This document shows positions 7,432-16,472 of a stretch of 31,956 nucleotides of DNA, piece after piece. A model generated the notes under the pieces. The model was not told where the DNA came from. It did not search any database and saw only the letters and a list, made by a program, of their open reading frames with translations. Position 1 is the stretch's first letter. The number at the start of each line of letters is the position of its first letter. The translations under genes and the position numbers were made by a program. Source of the stretch: Bacteroidales bacterium (lineage in GTDB: Bacteria > Bacteroidota > Bacteroidia > Bacteroidales > UBA932); assembly GCA_017483985.1 (NCBI GenBank), contig JAFUUB010000040.1, positions 1 through 31,956 of the forward strand, read 5' to 3'.

Positions 7432-7459
7432 AAGCACCTGCAGCAATGCAGGTGCTTTT
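7432..7459 (+). terminator. Terminator after tRNA-Pro
   Basis: AAGCACCTGCA (7432-7442) pairs perfectly with TGCAGGTGCTT (7447-7457) around the loop GCAA, with T residues running to 7459. It abuts the stop codon of the convergent regulator gene (7460-7462), so it may also act on that transcript, although the minus-strand side lacks a clear U-run. Confidence 0.8.
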
Positions 7460-10400
7460 CTATATTGGAGAGTTATGCGCTTTGTATTCGCTCGGGAGGC
7501 AGCCGAACTCCTTTTTGAACAAGGAAGTGAAATGTGATGCGGAAGAGAATCCGAGGTCTTCGGCAATGGCTGAAATCTTGTATTTCCCCTCCAGGATCCA
7601 TTGAGCGGCCAGATTCAGTTTATAGTGGTTGAAGAAGGTATGCGGGGTCTCTCCCGTAAGTGCCTTGACCTTGTAAAATAACTGTGAACGGCTGACACCC
7701 AGTGCTTTGCACATGTCGGTAATATTCATGTCCGGCTTGTCGATGGAAGCCTCCATGAGTTGGTAGAGGGATTTGATGAATTTCACGTCGAGCTCATTCC
7801 CGATGCTTTCCGTCGCGACTTCGCTGGCGGTGTTATGAGTCAGTTTCTGCCGCATCAGCTCCCGGTTCTGAAGTTGTGACTTGATGACGGCAAGCAGGTA
7901 GTCCGGTTCGAAGGGTTTGACTACGTATGCGTTTGCCCTGGAATCCAATCCTAGAATCTGGTCCTCGACAGTATATTTGGCCGTGAGCAGGATCAGGGGA
8001 ATGTGGCAGATGGAGAGATTGTTCTTGACCATCTGGCAGAGGCGGATGCCGTCAATTCCGGGCATCAGGACATCACACAGGATCAGGTCTGGATTGTTTG
8101 AGCAGATAGCCTTGTAGCCGGTGGTACCGTCTTGTTCGATGAGGACCTTGTAATATGGGGAGAGCAAAGACTTGAGGTAGTAGGTTACTTCATAGTCATC
8201 ATCGATTACCAGAATAACCGGACGGTTGCTGTCCCCTTCGTCTCCGGGGACTTCAGAAAGGGGCGCATTCTCCAGCCATGAATAGCGTGCGAGGATACCG
8301 GACGTTTGCCGTTCTTCCGGGGAATATACATTTTCGTCAACTGGCAGGACGAAGGAAAACGCGACACCTTGTTCGTCCGGATTTGCTGGATTCTTGCAAT
8401 TCTCGGCTTTGATGGCTCCATGGTGGATCCGGATCAGCTGGCTCGTGTAATACAAACCGACACCTGTCCCGCCCAGACGGGCGCCTTCCTCCAGTTGGGT
8501 ATAGCGTTCGAAAATGTACTCTAATTTGTCTTCCGGAATGCTGCTGCCGGAGTTGAAAACACGGACCATCAGATGGGGAGATTGCGTCTCGGTGTTCAAC
8601 TTGGGAAAGAGAACCATCGCTTCAAGGGCGGGTATCTGGGCGATGTCAATACTGATGAGTCCTTCTCCGGAAGGAGTGAATTTCAAGGCATTGGAAAGGA
8701 GGTTGCTGATGATTTTGTCCAGTTTGTCCTCATCGACCCACATGGGGATGCTCCCGACATCACATCGTTGTTCGAGACGGATTGTCTTCTGAGCGATGCC
8801 GAAGGAAAAATCTTCGATAGTCCGGCGGATACAGGCCAGGGCGTCCGTCTCCGTGACGGAAAGGCGCAGGACATCCGCCTCGATCTTGTTGAAGTCCATG
8901 ATCTGGTTTACGAGGCGTACCATCTTGTCCGTATTCCGACCGATGATGTTGTAGTATCGTTTGCGGTCTTCCTGCACCGGATCGTCACGCAGTTGGGAGA
9001 TGGCTCCGCTGACCATGGTGAGCGGGGTGCGGAATTCATGGGAGATGTTCGAGAAGAACCGCATGTCCATTTCATTGATTTTCTCCAAAGCCTGTTTATC
9101 CAGTTTGCTCTTGTACAGGCGGCTGGCCAAATGGAAAATGGCAGCGGCAATGGCCAGGAACAGGAGCAGGTACAGGAGTCTTGCGAATGTGCTGATCCAA
9201 AAGGGACGCTTGACTTGCAGTCGGACACGGATCTCCTGCCCATATTCAGGGTCCGACAGGTCGACGGCCTGGACAGTCAGGGTATGTCTGCCATAGGGAA
9301 TCTGGTTCAGGGAAATGCGTTGGGTGCTCCCCATATTGGTCCAAGGGGCTTTGTCTGATTCCTTGAGAGAATACCGGTACTTGACCTGATCTTGCCGGCC
9401 GTAATCCAGGGCAGAGTAGGAGATCATGATGTTCCGTTGGCGGTGGTTCAGCCGGATGACCGGAGACTGGGAAAGATTCTTTTCGATGATACCGCCTTCC
9501 GCGGGACGGATCAGGGTGTTGTTGACGAACAGTTCATCGAAATGGAAGGGAACCGGATGCCGCTCACTGAGAATGTCTTCCGGATTCATGATCGTGACGC
9601 CATGGTTTCCGCCGAAAATGACTTCTCCACCGGAAAGCACAGCCCCGGCATTATAGTTGAATTGCTGACCACCGATCCCGTCCTTGGCCCGGTAGGTGCT
9701 GACAGACGCGTTTTTCGGATCATATCGGAACAAGCCGTTGTAACTGCTGATCCAGACGTCGCCGTTCCGATCGATGAGGATGTCGCTGACATCCCGGCAG
9801 GGAATATCCCGCATGATGGAATAACGGCGATGGTCGGGTTTTACCCGAAAGATGCCGGCGCCTCGCGTTCCGACCCAGATATTCCCGAATCGGTCTTCGG
9901 CGACCGCCGTGATATACAGGTGGTCATCAATGATTTCCGGTATATGAATCTCCTCGCAAATGGCTTTTTCCGCGGGATCGATGATGTAAAGGTCGCGCGC
10001 GTGGAAACCGCATAGGACATGTCCGTCTTTGAGGGTGGTGATACTGCCCATATGCGTCAGGTCCGGTACCGGAATTGCAAAGGATGACAGATTCGTCTGA
10101 CCGGGTTCCAGATAATAGACCCGGCCGTTGATCCAGCCCAACCAGAGGGTGCCGTCCGGCGATGGCGTCATAATCCAGGAATTGATGACTGGATCATCGA
10201 TGTTGACTTTTCCGCTTGTCTCTATGTAGAAGGGGGTTTCAAGGACGGAGAGTGCCTTTCCGTCGTACCGGCATTTAATCAGGGAGTAATCAATACTCAA
10301 CCACAAATGGTCATTCTCGTCTACGTACAGGTTCAGAAGGTTTGCGGATTCGGAGAGCCTGTGACCAAATGCCGCATTGAGGTCGATGGCCTTCAATTTT

Positions 10401-11500
10401 CCATCTTCCATCAAGAGCAGTTCGCTCCGGTTGGAGATCAGCCAGAGACGGCCTTTGCTGTCGCTGGCAAGCGAGGTGATGTTCCGGTCGGCCAGACTTC
10501 GGTTCAGCCGGAAGAAGTCCTCATAGAAAACCCGCTCATAGGAATAAATGACCGAATAACTCTTGGTTTCGTGCCCGATCCAGATGTTCCGGTTGCTATC
10601 AATGAAGAGCGTGGAGACCGCGTCATCGACCGGTTGCGTCTCACCATCGTCAATCGGTCGGACGGACTGATCCTTTTTGTTTAACCGGAGCAGGCCTGAC
10701 CGTGTTGCAAGCAGTAGCGTCCCCGGATTATCCCATTCGGTTTGAATGGCTTGAATATCTTGAAAATCAATGGGGAAGAGAACTATCTGCCCCGTTTCTC
10801 CATCATAACGGGCTACTTGGGTTTCTGAAGCCAGAAAAACCCCGCCGGCTTTGTCTGATGTGGCGAACAAGAGATCTATCCCGAAATTAACCTGATGGAG
10901 CGACTCTCCGGTTTGCATGTTGTAAACCTGGGCATAGCGGTCCAGGAAAAGGACGACCTCCTGGCCGAAGAAGGCCACGAACTGGATCGTTGCGGATGAA
11001 TGCAAATCGATGAATTTTTCGAATGACCGCTTTACACGGTCGTATTTTAGCAGGCAACCGAGTGTCGTCACATAGAGTTCGCCCTCGTGTTCGTAGATTC
11101 CGTTGAGAAGCCGGCTGGAGGAAGGAAGGTCGAAATGAATGAACCGTTCGCGATCATCCAGTGCATTGATGCCGGATGCGGTTCCAATCCAGAGCGTGCT
11201 GTCCGAATCGACGAACAGCGTCTTGATCCGGTTCAGGTTGATGCTGGTGGAGTCGTCGGTATGATAATACTGGACAAACTCGTTTCCGTTGTATTTGTTC
11301 AGGCCGCTTTCCGTCCCGATCCAGATATATCCTTCCGTATCTTCCGCGAAACAAGTGACGTTCTGGTTGGATAATTCGGAGGATACGACCTTGCTTTCAT
11401 AAGGCATCGGTGCTTCAGGAACCGGCTTGCCCTGGCAGGCCAGAAGCAGAAAACAGACTGTCCATAACCGAAGCGAAAAGAAGGGGAGTTGCGCATTCAT
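7460..11500 (-). CDS. Hybrid two-component system sensor kinase/response regulator (HTCS), first cassette
   Basis: A 1346-residue one-protein signalling system that senses a ligand in the periplasm and controls transcription. In order: signal or anchor segment ending in LLLACQG; a long run of regulator-propeller repeats (for example GYIWIGTESGLNKYNG); a Y_Y_Y domain; a membrane segment (about 772-796); HisKA with His821 in ISHEFRTPL; HATPase with SNLLSNALKFTP and GGTGVGLYYTS; a receiver with Asp1143 in LCDVLMPG; and an AraC-type helix-turn-helix C-terminus (LGFSSASHFTSLFKKEFG). ATGs at 11554 and 11521 are in frame, but the predicted promoter (11555-11524) places the transcript start near 11518, which favours 11500. 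It is divergent from susC and very likely controls the adjacent susC-susD-S15 genes. The ligand is unknown. Confidence 0.92.
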   Translation of the reverse strand: MNAQLPFFSLRLWTVCFLLLACQGKPVPEAPMPYESKVVSSELSNQNVTCFAEDTEGYIWIGTESGLNKYNGNEFVQYYHTDDSTSINLNRIKTLFVDSDSTLWIGTASGINALDDRERFIHFDLPSSSRLLNGIYEHEGELYVTTLGCLLKYDRVKRSFEKFIDLHSSATIQFVAFFGQEVVLFLDRYAQVYNMQTGESLHQVNFGIDLLFATSDKAGGVFLASETQVARYDGETGQIVLFPIDFQDIQAIQTEWDNPGTLLLATRSGLLRLNKKDQSVRPIDDGETQPVDDAVSTLFIDSNRNIWIGHETKSYSVIYSYERVFYEDFFRLNRSLADRNITSLASDSKGRLWLISNRSELLLMEDGKLKAIDLNAAFGHRLSESANLLNLYVDENDHLWLSIDYSLIKCRYDGKALSVLETPFYIETSGKVNIDDPVINSWIMTPSPDGTLWLGWINGRVYYLEPGQTNLSSFAIPVPDLTHMGSITTLKDGHVLCGFHARDLYIIDPAEKAICEEIHIPEIIDDHLYITAVAEDRFGNIWVGTRGAGIFRVKPDHRRYSIMRDIPCRDVSDILIDRNGDVWISSYNGLFRYDPKNASVSTYRAKDGIGGQQFNYNAGAVLSGGEVIFGGNHGVTIMNPEDILSERHPVPFHFDELFVNNTLIRPAEGGIIEKNLSQSPVIRLNHRQRNIMISYSALDYGRQDQVKYRYSLKESDKAPWTNMGSTQRISLNQIPYGRHTLTVQAVDLSDPEYGQEIRVRLQVKRPFWISTFARLLYLLLFLAIAAAIFHLASRLYKSKLDKQALEKINEMDMRFFSNISHEFRTPLTMVSGAISQLRDDPVQEDRKRYYNIIGRNTDKMVRLVNQIMDFNKIEADVLRLSVTETDALACIRRTIEDFSFGIAQKTIRLEQRCDVGSIPMWVDEDKLDKIISNLLSNALKFTPSGEGLISIDIAQIPALEAMVLFPKLNTETQSPHLMVRVFNSGSSIPEDKLEYIFERYTQLEEGARLGGTGVGLYYTSQLIRIHHGAIKAENCKNPANPDEQGVAFSFVLPVDENVYSPEERQTSGILARYSWLENAPLSEVPGDEGDSNRPVILVIDDDYEVTYYLKSLLSPYYKVLIEQDGTTGYKAICSNNPDLILCDVLMPGIDGIRLCQMVKNNLSICHIPLILLTAKYTVEDQILGLDSRANAYVVKPFEPDYLLAVIKSQLQNRELMRQKLTHNTASEVATESIGNELDVKFIKSLYQLMEASIDKPDMNITDMCKALGVSRSQLFYKVKALTGETPHTFFNHYKLNLAAQWILEGKYKISAIAEDLGFSSASHFTSLFKKEFGCLPSEYKAHNSPI

Positions 11501-11523
11501 AGGCAGAGGAATCTCTTTCATTT

Positions 11524-11555
11524 CAAAAATATGGATTCTTTTCCATTCAGACAAA
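11524..11555 (-). promoter_or_regulatory. Promoter of the first HTCS gene
   Basis: On the minus strand, TTTG (11555-11552), a 20-nt spacer and TATTTTTG (11531-11524) match the Bacteroidetes consensus. A complete -33/-7 pair suggests constitutive expression of the regulator. It also argues against the upstream ATG at 11554, which would lie at the -33 box. Confidence 0.7.
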
Positions 11556-11621
11556 ACTCCTTTCCTGAATTGAACTTTTTTGATAGTACGAAGGATTATT
11601 ATGGTATGGAAAGGGATGTTT

Positions 11622-11649
11622 CTGTTATTTCTTAAAACGTTTTTAACAG
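11622..11649. promoter_or_regulatory. Palindromic region upstream of the first susC, candidate regulator site
   Basis: CTGTTA (11622-11627) and TAACAG (11644-11649) form an inverted pair around the self-complementary AAAACGTTTT (11634-11643). The centre lies about 35 bp upstream of the susC -7 box, in the divergent regulator-susC spacer. A similar TTAAAACG sequence occurs upstream of the second susC (22218-22225). Its role as an operator is inference. Confidence 0.4.
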
Positions 11650-11669
11650 AGAGTACATTCTGGGATGTC

Positions 11670-11677
11670 TAACTTTG
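11670..11677 (+). promoter_or_regulatory. -7 promoter element of the first susC operon
   Basis: TAACTTTG matches TAnnTTTG, but no TTTG-like -33 box is found 18-21 nt upstream. This is what would be expected of a promoter that needs an activator such as the adjacent HTCS. The transcript would start near 11684. Confidence 0.5.
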
Positions 11678-11696
11678 TTAGCGACGGTTTTGGATC

Positions 11697-11722
11697 ATAA
11701 CCAACTCATAATAACCAACTCA
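11697..11722 (+). repeat. Two tandem 12-bp repeats in the first susC leader
   Basis: ATAACCAACTCA occurs at 11697-11708 and again at 11711-11722 (14-bp period), between the predicted transcript start and the susC ATG at 11736. The second copy lies about 13 nt before the start codon. Confidence 0.75.
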
Positions 11723-11735
11723 AAACTATCATCCT

Positions 11736-14700
11736 ATGGTTTTATCATCTTTCAAAAAACTGTTTTCAACAGGGCTTGCTTTGCTGGTCACGCTGACCAG
11801 TCTTGCCCAGTCAGTCCGTATTACCGGTACTGTCTCTGATGCAGGAGGAGTACCCGTTGTCGGCGCTGCTGTTTTCGTGCAAGGAACGACCAACGGTACC
11901 GTTACGGATGCCGCCGGCTCCTATGCCCTGTCTGCTCCCTCCAACGCCACGCTGGAAATATCCTGCCTTGGCTATACAACCCAACTCGTCCCCGTTGGGG
12001 GAAGGACACGCATCGACGTAGTCCTGGAAGAGGATACCATGCAACTGGAAGAAACCGTCGTGGTCGGTTACGGCGTTCAGAAGAAGAGTGACGTTACCGG
12101 CGCGATTTCTTCCGTGAAATCATCCGATCTGGAAAACCGCTCCGTGACCAGCATCGTGGATGCCATGGCCGGTAAGACGGCCGGTGTCAACATCATCTCG
12201 ACCGGTGGATCCCCGGGTGAAGCTGGTACGATGATTATCCGCGGTTATTCCTCAAACAAGTCTTCGCATCCGCTGTATGTTGTTGACGGTCTGCGTGTCC
12301 GCAATATCAACAACCTGGACCCGAATACAATTGAATCCATCGAGATCCTCAAGGATGCTTCTTCGGCCGCCATCTACGGTGCGGAAGCCGGTAACGGCGT
12401 CATCATGGTAACGACGAAGAAGGGTACCGAAGGCACGGCGCGCATCAGTTATGAAGGCCAGTATGTTCTGAACCAGCTGACCCGTGTCCCGGCAGCCCTG
12501 AATGCAAAGGAATATACAGACTGGCTGCTGTTGAACAAGAAATACACCCAGAACGATATCGATGCTACCATCGCTGCCGGACTTTGGGACGGCAAGAGCA
12601 GCACGGACTGGATTGACGTGATGACCGAACCCGGCAGATCCCATCGCCATACGCTGAGCGTCCAGGCGGCAGCTGGCAAGGCGACGTTCTACGCCTCTCT
12701 CGGCTATACGGACCAGGACGGTATCGTCGTCGGTGATTATGACACGTTCAAGCGGCTCAATGCCACCTTGAACGTGACTTACAAGGTTAAGCCTTGGCTG
12801 GAACTTGGCAATACGACGAACTTCTCCCAGAGCAAGATCCGCTCCGTTGCCGGCGGCGGCTCGCTGAACGGATCCTTCTTCGGCAGTGTCTATTGGTTCG
12901 ACCCGACCGTCAGTCCGACATACAGTCCTGATAAACTCCCGACCTATATGCAATCCCTGCTCGCTCAGGGCAAGGTAATCCTTCAGGACGAGAATGGTAA
13001 TTATTATGGTGTTTCCCAGTTGATTTCCACGAACCCTGGAAACCCGCTGGCGACGCTTGCCTCCGCCGAGAACGAGAACAAGACCCTGGGTGTCCAGGGA
13101 ACGGCTTATGCGACCCTTACTCCTTCCTTTGTCCCCGGCCTCGTCTTCACCAGCCGTCTGGGCTACCGGCTCAACGTGAACAACACCTGGGGCCTGACGA
13201 AGCATTACTATGCCGCTCCGGATTCCGGCACGCAGACCAACAGCGCCAGTGTCCGTCGTGGCGGGACCAATACGACGTATTACCAGTGGGAGAACTTCGT
13301 CAACTATACGAAGACCATCGCCAATGCCCACAACATCGGCGTGATGGTGGGTATGTCCTATTCCCAGCAGGATACCTACAGCCTTAACGGATCCCAGAGC
13401 AAGCTCCGTCCGGACATCGAGAACAATCCGCTCTTCTGGGATCTAGCGTATGCGACTTCGGATTCGGACGATCAGGTCAGCGGTACCCATGACTGGGAGC
13501 GCAAACTCTCTTACTACGGCCGTGCGAATTATGCCTACAAGAACCGTTACAATGTCCAGTTCACCTTCCGTGCGGATGCGGCTGACCTCTCCATCCTGTC
13601 CCGCAAGAACCGCTGGGGCTACTTCCCGGCCGTTTCCGCGGGTTGGACCATCTCCAACGAGGAATGGTTCCCGAAGAACAACGTGGTCGAGTATGCCAAG
13701 TTGCGCGCCAGCTGGGGACAGAACGGCAGCACTTCTTCGCTGAGCAACTACAGCTATGCGACGTCGATTTCCACGACCGCGACGGGTTATTCCTTCGACG
13801 GAAGTACCTATACTATTTCTTCCACGACGACCGGCCTGTCCAACGATGACCTGAAATGGGAGACTTCCGAGCAGCTGGACTTCGGTGTCGACCTGCGGTT
13901 CCTGCAGAGCCGTCTGTCCGTCGGCATCGACTGGTATGACAAGAAGACCAAGGACCTGATCCTTTCCTCCGGTATCACGGTTCCTGCCGGTGCCGGTGCG
14001 AATGCTCCGGTCATGAACGGCGGTGCCGTCAGCAACCGTGGCTGGGAGTTTGAGGTATCCTGGAAAGACAGGATCGGCGCTGTGGGCTATGATATCAGCG
14101 CGAACTTCTCCACCCTGCGCAACAAGGTGACTGAGATCCAGCGGACGGTGACGCGTTACACGGCGAACAGCCTGCAGAACTATGGTGACCTGACGGCCTT
14201 CGAGGTCGGACATCCGGTATGGTACCTGTGGACCTATCATTGCACGGGCATCAATCCGGAGACGGGTGAGGCCTATATCGAAGATACGAACAAGGATGGC
14301 CAGATCACCGTCGATGACAAGATCGAGGCGGGCAGCGGCCTTCCGGACTACCAGTACGGTATCACGCTCAACCTGAACTGGAAGGACTGGGATTTCCGCT
14401 TCTTCGGCCAGGGTGTCGGCGGCAACCAGATCTTCCGCGCCACCGGTCCTTATCAGCAGAATACCATCAAGTATTTCTATGACAGGACCTGGACGCCGGA
14501 GAAGAAGGGCACTGCGACGATGTCCCCGATGAACATCAGCAACTATTCCTATTATGTGGTGTCCGACGCGTATGTCTTTGATGCCGACTATTTCAAGATC
14601 AAGCAGATCCAACTGGGATACCGTCTCCCGAAGTCACTGTGCTCCAAGATTTCCGTCAGCTCCATCCGCTTCAGCGTTTCTCTGGAAGACTGGTTCAACT

Positions 14701-14825
14701 TCACCCCTTACAAGGCAGGTATGGACCCGTCCATCAGTGCGAACAACACGACGGGTATGGGTGTCGACTACGGCGCCTATCCGAACTACAAGAAAACGAT
14801 GTTCGGCATCAACGTAACCTTCTAA
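11736..14825 (+). CDS. SusC/RagA family TonB-dependent outer membrane transporter, first cassette
   Basis: 1029 residues. The signal peptide (1-25, ending SLAQ) is followed by a carboxypeptidase-D regulatory-like domain (about 27-98), a TonB-box-like segment ETVVVGYG (106-113), the plug domain (about 115-230, with PLYVVDGL, IEILKDASSAAIYG and NGVIMVTTKK) and a C-terminal 22-strand-type beta barrel ending in an aromatic residue (NVTF). It forms the outer membrane channel of a SusCD uptake complex powered by TonB. The susD gene follows after 20 bp, so they are translated from one message. With an S15 hydrolase as the only enzyme, a peptide (as for RagAB) or acylated compound is a possible cargo. 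The family is certain; the cargo is unknown. Confidence 0.95.
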   Translation: MVLSSFKKLFSTGLALLVTLTSLAQSVRITGTVSDAGGVPVVGAAVFVQGTTNGTVTDAAGSYALSAPSNATLEISCLGYTTQLVPVGGRTRIDVVLEEDTMQLEETVVVGYGVQKKSDVTGAISSVKSSDLENRSVTSIVDAMAGKTAGVNIISTGGSPGEAGTMIIRGYSSNKSSHPLYVVDGLRVRNINNLDPNTIESIEILKDASSAAIYGAEAGNGVIMVTTKKGTEGTARISYEGQYVLNQLTRVPAALNAKEYTDWLLLNKKYTQNDIDATIAAGLWDGKSSTDWIDVMTEPGRSHRHTLSVQAAAGKATFYASLGYTDQDGIVVGDYDTFKRLNATLNVTYKVKPWLELGNTTNFSQSKIRSVAGGGSLNGSFFGSVYWFDPTVSPTYSPDKLPTYMQSLLAQGKVILQDENGNYYGVSQLISTNPGNPLATLASAENENKTLGVQGTAYATLTPSFVPGLVFTSRLGYRLNVNNTWGLTKHYYAAPDSGTQTNSASVRRGGTNTTYYQWENFVNYTKTIANAHNIGVMVGMSYSQQDTYSLNGSQSKLRPDIENNPLFWDLAYATSDSDDQVSGTHDWERKLSYYGRANYAYKNRYNVQFTFRADAADLSILSRKNRWGYFPAVSAGWTISNEEWFPKNNVVEYAKLRASWGQNGSTSSLSNYSYATSISTTATGYSFDGSTYTISSTTTGLSNDDLKWETSEQLDFGVDLRFLQSRLSVGIDWYDKKTKDLILSSGITVPAGAGANAPVMNGGAVSNRGWEFEVSWKDRIGAVGYDISANFSTLRNKVTEIQRTVTRYTANSLQNYGDLTAFEVGHPVWYLWTYHCTGINPETGEAYIEDTNKDGQITVDDKIEAGSGLPDYQYGITLNLNWKDWDFRFFGQGVGGNQIFRATGPYQQNTIKYFYDRTWTPEKKGTATMSPMNISNYSYYVVSDAYVFDADYFKIKQIQLGYRLPKSLCSKISVSSIRFSVSLEDWFNFTPYKAGMDPSISANNTTGMGVDYGAYPNYKKTMFGINVTF

Positions 14826-14845
14826 ACTCCTAAAATACGCATACG

Positions 14846-16441
14846 ATGAAAAAGATATTCCATATTATTCTCTGCTGCGGTCTGTTGGGTGTATTCAGCG
14901 CCTGCAACAGTGACCTGCTGGACATCGAACAGCGTGGTGTCCTTTCGGAGTCTTCCTATTTCCAGACCGATGACGAAGCGGTCAGCAGTATTGCGACCCT
15001 GTATAACCTCTGGAAGGCGGAGGCTTTTGACGGAGCGCGCAATTTGGGCGTCCTTTCGCCCGATATCTACAATGGCGGTGGTATCCGCAACGACAATGTC
15101 GCCGGAGAGCAATTGAACGAGTTCCGTTACACGACGGAACATACACAGTTGTCCTCGTATTTCAAACGTCTGTATACCATGATATACAACGCGAACATGA
15201 TCCTCGAGCGCTACTCGGAAGATTCCGATGAGAAACTCCGTGTCAAGGCGGAGGCGAGATTTTTCCGTGCCTATGCCAACTTCATGCTGGTCACCCTTTG
15301 GGGGACGCCATACTTTGTGGATCATGTGCTTTCCGCCAGTGAGTATCAGCTTCCGAACGCGGAATCTCCCGATATTTTCTGGAAGGCCATTGAAGAGGAC
15401 CTGAATGCAGCCATCAGTTCCGGAAAACTGCCGTCCAAGGACAATATCGATGACAAGGTGACGGGTTTGCGCATCACCAAGGAATGCGCCCAGGCGTATC
15501 TGGGCAAGGCGCTCCTCTGGGAGAAGAAATACAGTGAGGCCGCCAAACTGTTCCAGCAGGTAATTGATTCCAAGAAATATGGACTGGTCGATGACCTGAG
15601 CCTGCTGTTCCATTCTGCCGGCGACCACTGCCGCGAGTACCTCGCCGAAGCGGAGAGCCTCAAGGATGACAATAACTGGAACCGCCAGAACAACTTCTCG
15701 GGTTATTACTGGGGCTGGAAGACGACCAACTCCATCGTCCTGAACAAGAACCAGGACAAGTGGCCTTATGCCATCGGCGGATACGGTTTCATCAATCCGA
15801 CCCTCTCTTTCGTGAATTTGGTCAAGTCCGTGGAAGGGGAAGAAGGCAAGCGGTTCAAGAACTACTTCGTCACCTGGGATTACATGGTCGAGGAATATGG
15901 TGCGACCGCGACGCGAAACCACTTCTACAATGAGGGATGGTTCGAAACGAAACTCTTGCTGAAGAAGGAGGACAACTTCTCCTACCTGAGTTCCTCCGGC
16001 TGGATGTACGGCCACCAGAACTTCCCGCACATGCGGTATGCGGAAGTGCTCCTGATGGCGGCAGAAGCCTATCTCCAAGCGGGTGAAAACGGCAAAGCGC
16101 TTCCATATTTCAATGAGGTTCGTAAACGTGCGGGTGCTCCGGAGGTGGGGAGCCTGACCCTTAACGATATCCTTGTCGAGCGCAGGATCGAACTCTGGGG
16201 AGAGTCCCCGGTCATCTTCCAGGATATGCAGCGCTATCGTTTGGGCGAACAACTGTGCGGAAATCAGTTCGTGAAGTATCCTGTTTATACATTGATTGGT
16301 GAATATGCCTCCCATCCGGAGATTATTTGGCATGATAATGGTTTCGAAGAATTCGGATTCAAAGAGAAGCATTATCTGTTTCCTTACAGCAGTTCCGAGA
16401 TGCGCTCCAATCCCAATCTGAAACAGAATCCCGGCTGGTAG
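14846..16441 (+). CDS. SusD/RagB family outer membrane lipoprotein, first cassette
   Basis: 531 residues. The N-terminus has a lipoprotein signal with lipobox FSAC (Cys20), followed by NSDLLDIEQRGVLSESSYFQ, a typical SusD opening. Inside are TPR-like helices (AEAYLQAGENGKALPYFNEV) and the conserved C-terminal segment VERRIELWGESPVIFQDMQR, and the protein ends with the usual NPxLxQNPGW. SusD proteins form the surface lid that captures ligand over the SusC barrel. The gene is in the operon between susC and the S15 hydrolase gene (31-bp gap). Ligand specificity cannot be read from the sequence. Confidence 0.95.
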   Translation: MKKIFHIILCCGLLGVFSACNSDLLDIEQRGVLSESSYFQTDDEAVSSIATLYNLWKAEAFDGARNLGVLSPDIYNGGGIRNDNVAGEQLNEFRYTTEHTQLSSYFKRLYTMIYNANMILERYSEDSDEKLRVKAEARFFRAYANFMLVTLWGTPYFVDHVLSASEYQLPNAESPDIFWKAIEEDLNAAISSGKLPSKDNIDDKVTGLRITKECAQAYLGKALLWEKKYSEAAKLFQQVIDSKKYGLVDDLSLLFHSAGDHCREYLAEAESLKDDNNWNRQNNFSGYYWGWKTTNSIVLNKNQDKWPYAIGGYGFINPTLSFVNLVKSVEGEEGKRFKNYFVTWDYMVEEYGATATRNHFYNEGWFETKLLLKKEDNFSYLSSSGWMYGHQNFPHMRYAEVLLMAAEAYLQAGENGKALPYFNEVRKRAGAPEVGSLTLNDILVERRIELWGESPVIFQDMQRYRLGEQLCGNQFVKYPVYTLIGEYASHPEIIWHDNGFEEFGFKEKHYLFPYSSSEMRSNPNLKQNPGW

Positions 16442-16460
16442 GCCGGGGAAGAAATCATTC

Positions 16461-16466
16461 AGGAGG
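16461..16466 (+). promoter_or_regulatory. Consensus Shine-Dalgarno site of the S15 hydrolase gene
   Basis: AGGAGG lies 6 nt before the ATG at 16473. Bacteroidetes genes seldom use such sites and no comparable one was noticed before the other starts in this window. It supports the start at 16473 over the out-of-frame ATG at 16468. Confidence 0.6.
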
Positions 16467-16472
16467 AATGGA

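Noticed and set aside
7305..7604. Small plus-strand frame over tRNA-Pro and its terminator
   Set aside because: It reads through the tRNA promoter, the tRNA, the terminator and the 3' end of the HTCS gene; not a plausible protein.
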